Below are positions 5,460 through 7,105 of a stretch of DNA of 7,105 bases, in pieces. Below the pieces are notes generated by a model, which saw only the letters and a list, made by a program, of their open reading frames with translations, ran no database searches and was not told where the DNA came from. Position 1 is the stretch's first letter; each line of letters starts with the position of its first letter. This DNA is from Candidatus Izemoplasmatales bacterium. Its GTDB lineage: Bacteria > Bacillota_I > Bacilli_A > Izemoplasmatales > Hujiaoplasmataceae. Both the position numbers and the translations under genes were made by a program. Location of the stretch: contig JAQWBC010000046.1 in assembly GCA_028707415.1 (NCBI GenBank), positions 1-7,105 of the forward strand, written 5' to 3'.

Positions 5460-6267
5460 GTTTTCTCCTCATCGTATTATAGAAAACCATCCATTTATGG
5501 ACTATGCGTATATAATCTTCTAGTGTTGTGATATCATTATTATAGAGGGTTTCTTTCTTTAGAATTGAGTGGAAGCTCTCGATGACTGCGTTATCTAATG
5601 GGTTACCTTTTCGTGAATGAGAGATGATAATACCATTAGATTCGCAGACAACTTTATACTCAGTTGATAGATACTGAGTGCCTTGATCTGAATGGAGGAT
5701 GAGTCCATTCAGATCTTTTGTTTTAGAAATAGCCTCATTTAGTGTATCTAATACTAAGGGAAGATCATTTCTATAACTGATTTTATATGCTACCCATTTT
5801 CGTTTCTCTAAATCGAGGATGGTACTTAAATAAGCCCTTTTTCCATTTCTCTGTAGAGTGAGATAGGTTATGTCTGTTACCCACGCGTGCTGTTTAAAGT
5901 TTCGTTTCAAGTGATCTGCTTGTGCCTGTTCTTCAGCTCGTCTTTTATTATAGTTTGGCTTTATATCTTTGATATATTTTGCGACTAAGCCATATTTATT
6001 CATGATTCTCAGTATTTTTTTATGATTTACTATCCACCCATACTCTTCATGTAGTTCGTCCGTTATTCGTCGATATCCGTAGGTTCTCTTACCTTTCTTG
6101 AATACTTTCTTTATCAATAAATAATCTTGATAGTCTGGGTCGACTGTATTGCGATACTTATAATAATTTGATAGGCTAATTTCTAGAACTTCACACATCG
6201 TCTTGATGTGATATTTATGCCGATATCTTGTGATAAAAGCTATTTTTTCTCGCGATCGACCTCCCAC
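5449..6267 (-). CDS. IS3-family transposase OrfB (DDE integrase domain)
   Basis: Catalytic half of the IS3 transposase, normally made as an OrfA-OrfB fusion by -1 frameshift. Residues 15-100 hold the HTH_21-like region (YRHKYHIKTMCEVLEIS, then GYRRITDEL). The integrase core has WVTDITYL with Asp132, HSDQGTQY with Asp194 and DNAVIESFHSILK with Glu230, giving a DD(35)E triad. All three catalytic residues are intact. The reading frame begins at GTG 6267, but no ribosome site precedes it, so expression as a fusion is more likely. The end is short: after VFYNTMRRKQKK it stops, without the usual tail that follows YN..R and contains a GY.SP motif. The stop codon lies inside the terminal hairpin. Confidence 0.93.
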   Translation of the reverse strand: MGGRSREKIAFITRYRHKYHIKTMCEVLEISLSNYYKYRNTVDPDYQDYLLIKKVFKKGKRTYGYRRITDELHEEYGWIVNHKKILRIMNKYGLVAKYIKDIKPNYNKRRAEEQAQADHLKRNFKQHAWVTDITYLTLQRNGKRAYLSTILDLEKRKWVAYKISYRNDLPLVLDTLNEAISKTKDLNGLILHSDQGTQYLSTEYKVVCESNGIIISHSRKGNPLDNAVIESFHSILKKETLYNNDITTLEDYIRIVHKWMVFYNTMRRKQKK

Positions 6268-6527
6268 AAGTAATCCTGGAATTTTTTTAATATTTCATAC
6301 CGTTCCTTATAGTCAATATTTTCTTCTTTTGTTGATCGACCTTTTTTACGGATATCGAGTCCTTTATCTCGTTTGTATATTCTTACCCAAGTCCTTATTG
6401 TGTTGTCACTAACTCCATATTTCTTTGATAGATAAGGGTAACTTTTTCTTTCTAGTATTCTTTCTTCCACAATCTTTAGTCTTGTTTCAAGGGGTACTTT
6501 CATAAATTTTTGACCTTTACTTGCCAT
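6240..6527 (-). CDS. IS3-family transposase OrfA (helix-turn-helix)
   Basis: A 95-residue DNA-binding subunit of the IS3 transposase. Residues about 15-55 form the helix-turn-helix (ETRLKIVEERILERKSYPYLSKKYGVSDNTIRTWVRIYKR), with the recognition helix at VSDNTIRTWV. Residues 70-95 (YKERYEILKKFQDYLWEVDREKK) look like the leucine-zipper-like coiled segment used for multimer formation, which would continue into the OrfB frame. ATG 6527 follows a perfect AGGAGG (6535-6540) at 7 bases. The stop TAG (6240-6242) comes directly after the A6 slippery run, so frameshifting at the last two codons yields a fusion of about 359 residues. Confidence 0.92.
   Translation of the reverse strand: MASKGQKFMKVPLETRLKIVEERILERKSYPYLSKKYGVSDNTIRTWVRIYKRDKGLDIRKKGRSTKEENIDYKERYEILKKFQDYLWEVDREKK
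6243..6265 (-). promoter_or_regulatory. Programmed -1 frameshift signal of the IS transposase
   Basis: On the minus strand, GAG AAA AAA TAG closes orfA: six A (6243-6248) immediately before the orfA stop. Moving back one base continues as AAA ATA GCT in the orfB frame. A ribosome-binding-like GGGAGG (6260-6265) lies 11 bases upstream of the A run, the arrangement that stimulates -1 slippage in dnaX and several IS elements. A 6-bp hairpin (CACATC/GATGTG) is about 30 bases downstream, too far to be a standard stimulator. Confidence 0.75.
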
Positions 6528-6549
6528 TTTATTACCTCCTTTGTTAATA

Positions 6550-6606
6550 ATTATATTTAATCATTTATTCAATAAAAATTCCAACTCTGACAGGATTGTG
6601 GGTCAA
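6550..6606 (-). promoter_or_regulatory. Candidate promoters of the IS transposase
   Basis: Two minus-strand options. First, TTGACC (6601-6606), 17 bp, TGGAAT (6578-6583). Second, a perfect TATAAT (6550-6555) with only TTTTTA at the -35 distance. Both start downstream of the hairpin terminator at 6630-6665, so the transposase could be driven only from here. Confidence 0.4.
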
Positions 6607-6617
6607 ATAAATGAAAC

Positions 6618-6665
6618 AAAAAAGAAAAAGATGTTAATAAACACTTTAAAATGCTTACTAACATC
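6618..6665 (-). terminator. Hairpin terminator inside the orfA-side end of the IS
   Basis: On the minus strand GATGTTAGTAAGCA (6652-6665) pairs with TGTTTATTAACATC (6630-6643) as a 14-bp stem, two of the pairs G-U, around an 8-base loop. It is followed by TTTTTC then TTTTTTG. On the plus strand those two G-U pairs become A-C mismatches, so it is built to work on the minus strand. It lies between galE and orfA and would stop galE transcripts from reading into the transposase. Confidence 0.8.
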
Positions 6666-6687
6666 TCTAGATATCGTTTTTTATTTT

Positions 6688-6713
6688 GAATCTACTAAAT
6701 GGGGTTTACTTTA
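6688..6713 (-). repeat. Terminal inverted repeat at the orfA end of the IS
   Basis: Reading inward on the minus strand it begins TAAAGTAAACCCC and continues to TAGTAGAT. It matches the 5413-5438 end at 17 of 26 positions with the same spacing. The outermost dinucleotide is TA rather than TG, so this end may be weakened or the element may be old. Confidence 0.7.
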
Positions 6714-6732
6714 AAAAAGAAGTCGTTTTTTT
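6714..6732 (-). terminator. Right half of the split def/galE terminator
   Basis: AAAAA (6714-6718, target duplication), GA, then AGTCGTTTT (6721-6729) and a total T7 run ending at 6732. The 9-base arm is the exact partner of 5396-5404. The T7 run would have served def transcripts, and the matching A-run arm on the other side would have served galE. Confidence 0.7.
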
Positions 6733-6737
6733 ATATA

Positions 6738-7105
6738 CTATTTTTCATATCCATTGGGGTTGAGACATTGAAACTTCCATAAAGATTGGCACATATCATC
6801 AATATCACGTTTAGCATGAAAACCCAGTTCGTTCTTGGCTTTGGTAACATCAGCGTAACTCGCATCAATATCGCCTTGGCGCCTTGAATCGATAACGTAA
6901 GGTATGTTTTTCCCACAAGCTTTTTCAAACGCATGTAATACTTCAAATACACTATACCCTCTACCAGTTCCAAGATTATATACATATACTCCCGGTTTTT
7001 TAATCATCTCCAAAGCCAAGATGTGCCCATGGGATAGATCAAGAACGTGGATATAATCACGAACACCGGTTCCGTCTACGGTATGGTAATTATCACCATA
7101 AATAT
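6738..7105 (-). CDS. galE: UDP-glucose 4-epimerase GalE (partial, N-terminus beyond right edge)
   Basis: The C-terminal 121 residues of GalE, which interconverts UDP-glucose and UDP-galactose using bound NAD (Leloir pathway and cell-surface sugar supply). Reading in frame from the edge, the fragment shows IYGDNYHTVDGTGVRDYIHV, then DLSHGHILALE, VYNLGTGRGYSVFEV and SRRQGDIDASYAD, all standard GalE blocks of the substrate-binding half. It ends WKFQCLNPNGYEK, the usual C-terminus. The catalytic Tyr-x-x-x-Lys and the NAD-binding GxxGxxG are in the missing part. Typical length is about 330. Nothing in the visible part is broken. The gene is convergent with def and lies upstream of the IS on the same strand. 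Confidence 0.95.
   Translation of the reverse strand, partial: IYGDNYHTVDGTGVRDYIHVLDLSHGHILALEMIKKPGVYVYNLGTGRGYSVFEVLHAFEKACGKNIPYVIDSRRQGDIDASYADVTKAKNELGFHAKRDIDDMCQSLWKFQCLNPNGYEK

Larger units (their letters stand above)
5413..6713 (-). mobile_element. IS3-family insertion sequence, 1301 bp
   Basis: Complete-looking IS3-family element transcribed on the minus strand. It has orfA (HTH protein) and orfB (DDE integrase) in overlapping -1 frames, imperfect terminal inverted repeats (16 of the first 23 positions match), and flanking A-run duplications. The orfB end TGAACTGAACCC-A6-GTAGACA resembles IS150-group termini. The orfA end starts TA instead of the usual TG. Size is normal for the family (1.2-1.5 kb). 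The assignment of the orfA-side boundary to 6713 rests on the repeat match and on the flanks rejoining into a hairpin. It sits between convergent def and galE and breaks no coding gene. Confidence 0.85.

Noticed and set aside
6578..6606. Possible alternative IS end near orfA (minus strand TTTGACCCACAATCC...)
   Set aside because: It contains GACCCACAA, faintly like an IS end, but matches the 5413 end far less well than 6688-6713. It would also leave the flanking hairpin halves and A-run duplication unexplained. Its TTGACC fits a promoter better.
5413..6713. Strong promoter made at an IS circle junction
   Set aside because: Placing the two ends together with 3-4 bases between gives no convincing -35 and -10 pair at 16-18 bp.
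6731..6985. Minus-strand open frame of 84 codons over galE
   Set aside because: It is an alternative frame of the clear GalE C-terminus with no domain pattern.
1..7105. CRISPR arrays, tRNA or rRNA genes, riboswitches, phage or toxin-antitoxin genes
   Set aside because: No regularly spaced repeats, no tRNA-like cloverleaf or rRNA stretch, and intergenic leaders are too short for a riboswitch. Every long frame is explained by a recognised family.

Overview
The window is a low-GC, gene-dense piece of a bacterial chromosome. Strong AT bias, A-tract/T-tract terminators, near-consensus sigma-A type promoters, AGGAGG-type ribosome binding sites and the presence of YlbF, YlbG, KhpA and a type 2 peptide deformylase all point to the Firmicutes (Bacilli), possibly a lineage near the Acholeplasma/Erysipelotrichia side. 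This placement is inference. TGA is used as a stop (end of ylbF) and TGG for Trp, so the standard bacterial code fits.

Region 1 (1-4738, all minus strand) reads, in transcription order: rsuA-like 16S rRNA pseudouridine synthase, ylbF, ylbG, rpsP (ribosomal protein bS16), khpA (KH RNA-binding protein), a DUF523/TudS-family gene, a CshA/DeaD-type DEAD-box RNA helicase, and a DegV-family gene cut by the left edge. Most of these act on ribosomes or RNA. Promoters can be read in front of rsuA, ylbF, rpsP, the helicase and degV. Hairpin terminators follow khpA and the DUF523 gene.

Region 2 (4739-5412, plus strand) holds def, divergent from rsuA, with an extended -10 promoter that leaves only about ten bases of leader.

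Region 3 (5413-6713) is a 1301-bp IS3-family insertion sequence with imperfect terminal inverted repeats, orfA and orfB in -1 overlapping frames, a programmed-frameshift signal (A6 slippery run preceded by a GGGAGG element), and hairpin terminators near both ends. The bases flanking the element fit together into one hairpin, so the IS appears to have landed in the loop of the shared terminator between convergent def and galE.

Region 4 (6738-7105, minus strand) is the C-terminal third of a UDP-glucose 4-epimerase (galE) that runs off the right edge.

No tRNA, rRNA, CRISPR array or phage gene was seen. No gene-free stretch exceeds 300 bases; the longest is the 210-bp IS leader and flank between orfA and galE. 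I found no clear new multi-gene system. The most notable observations are the IS insertion inside a terminator and the self-insulating layout of that IS.
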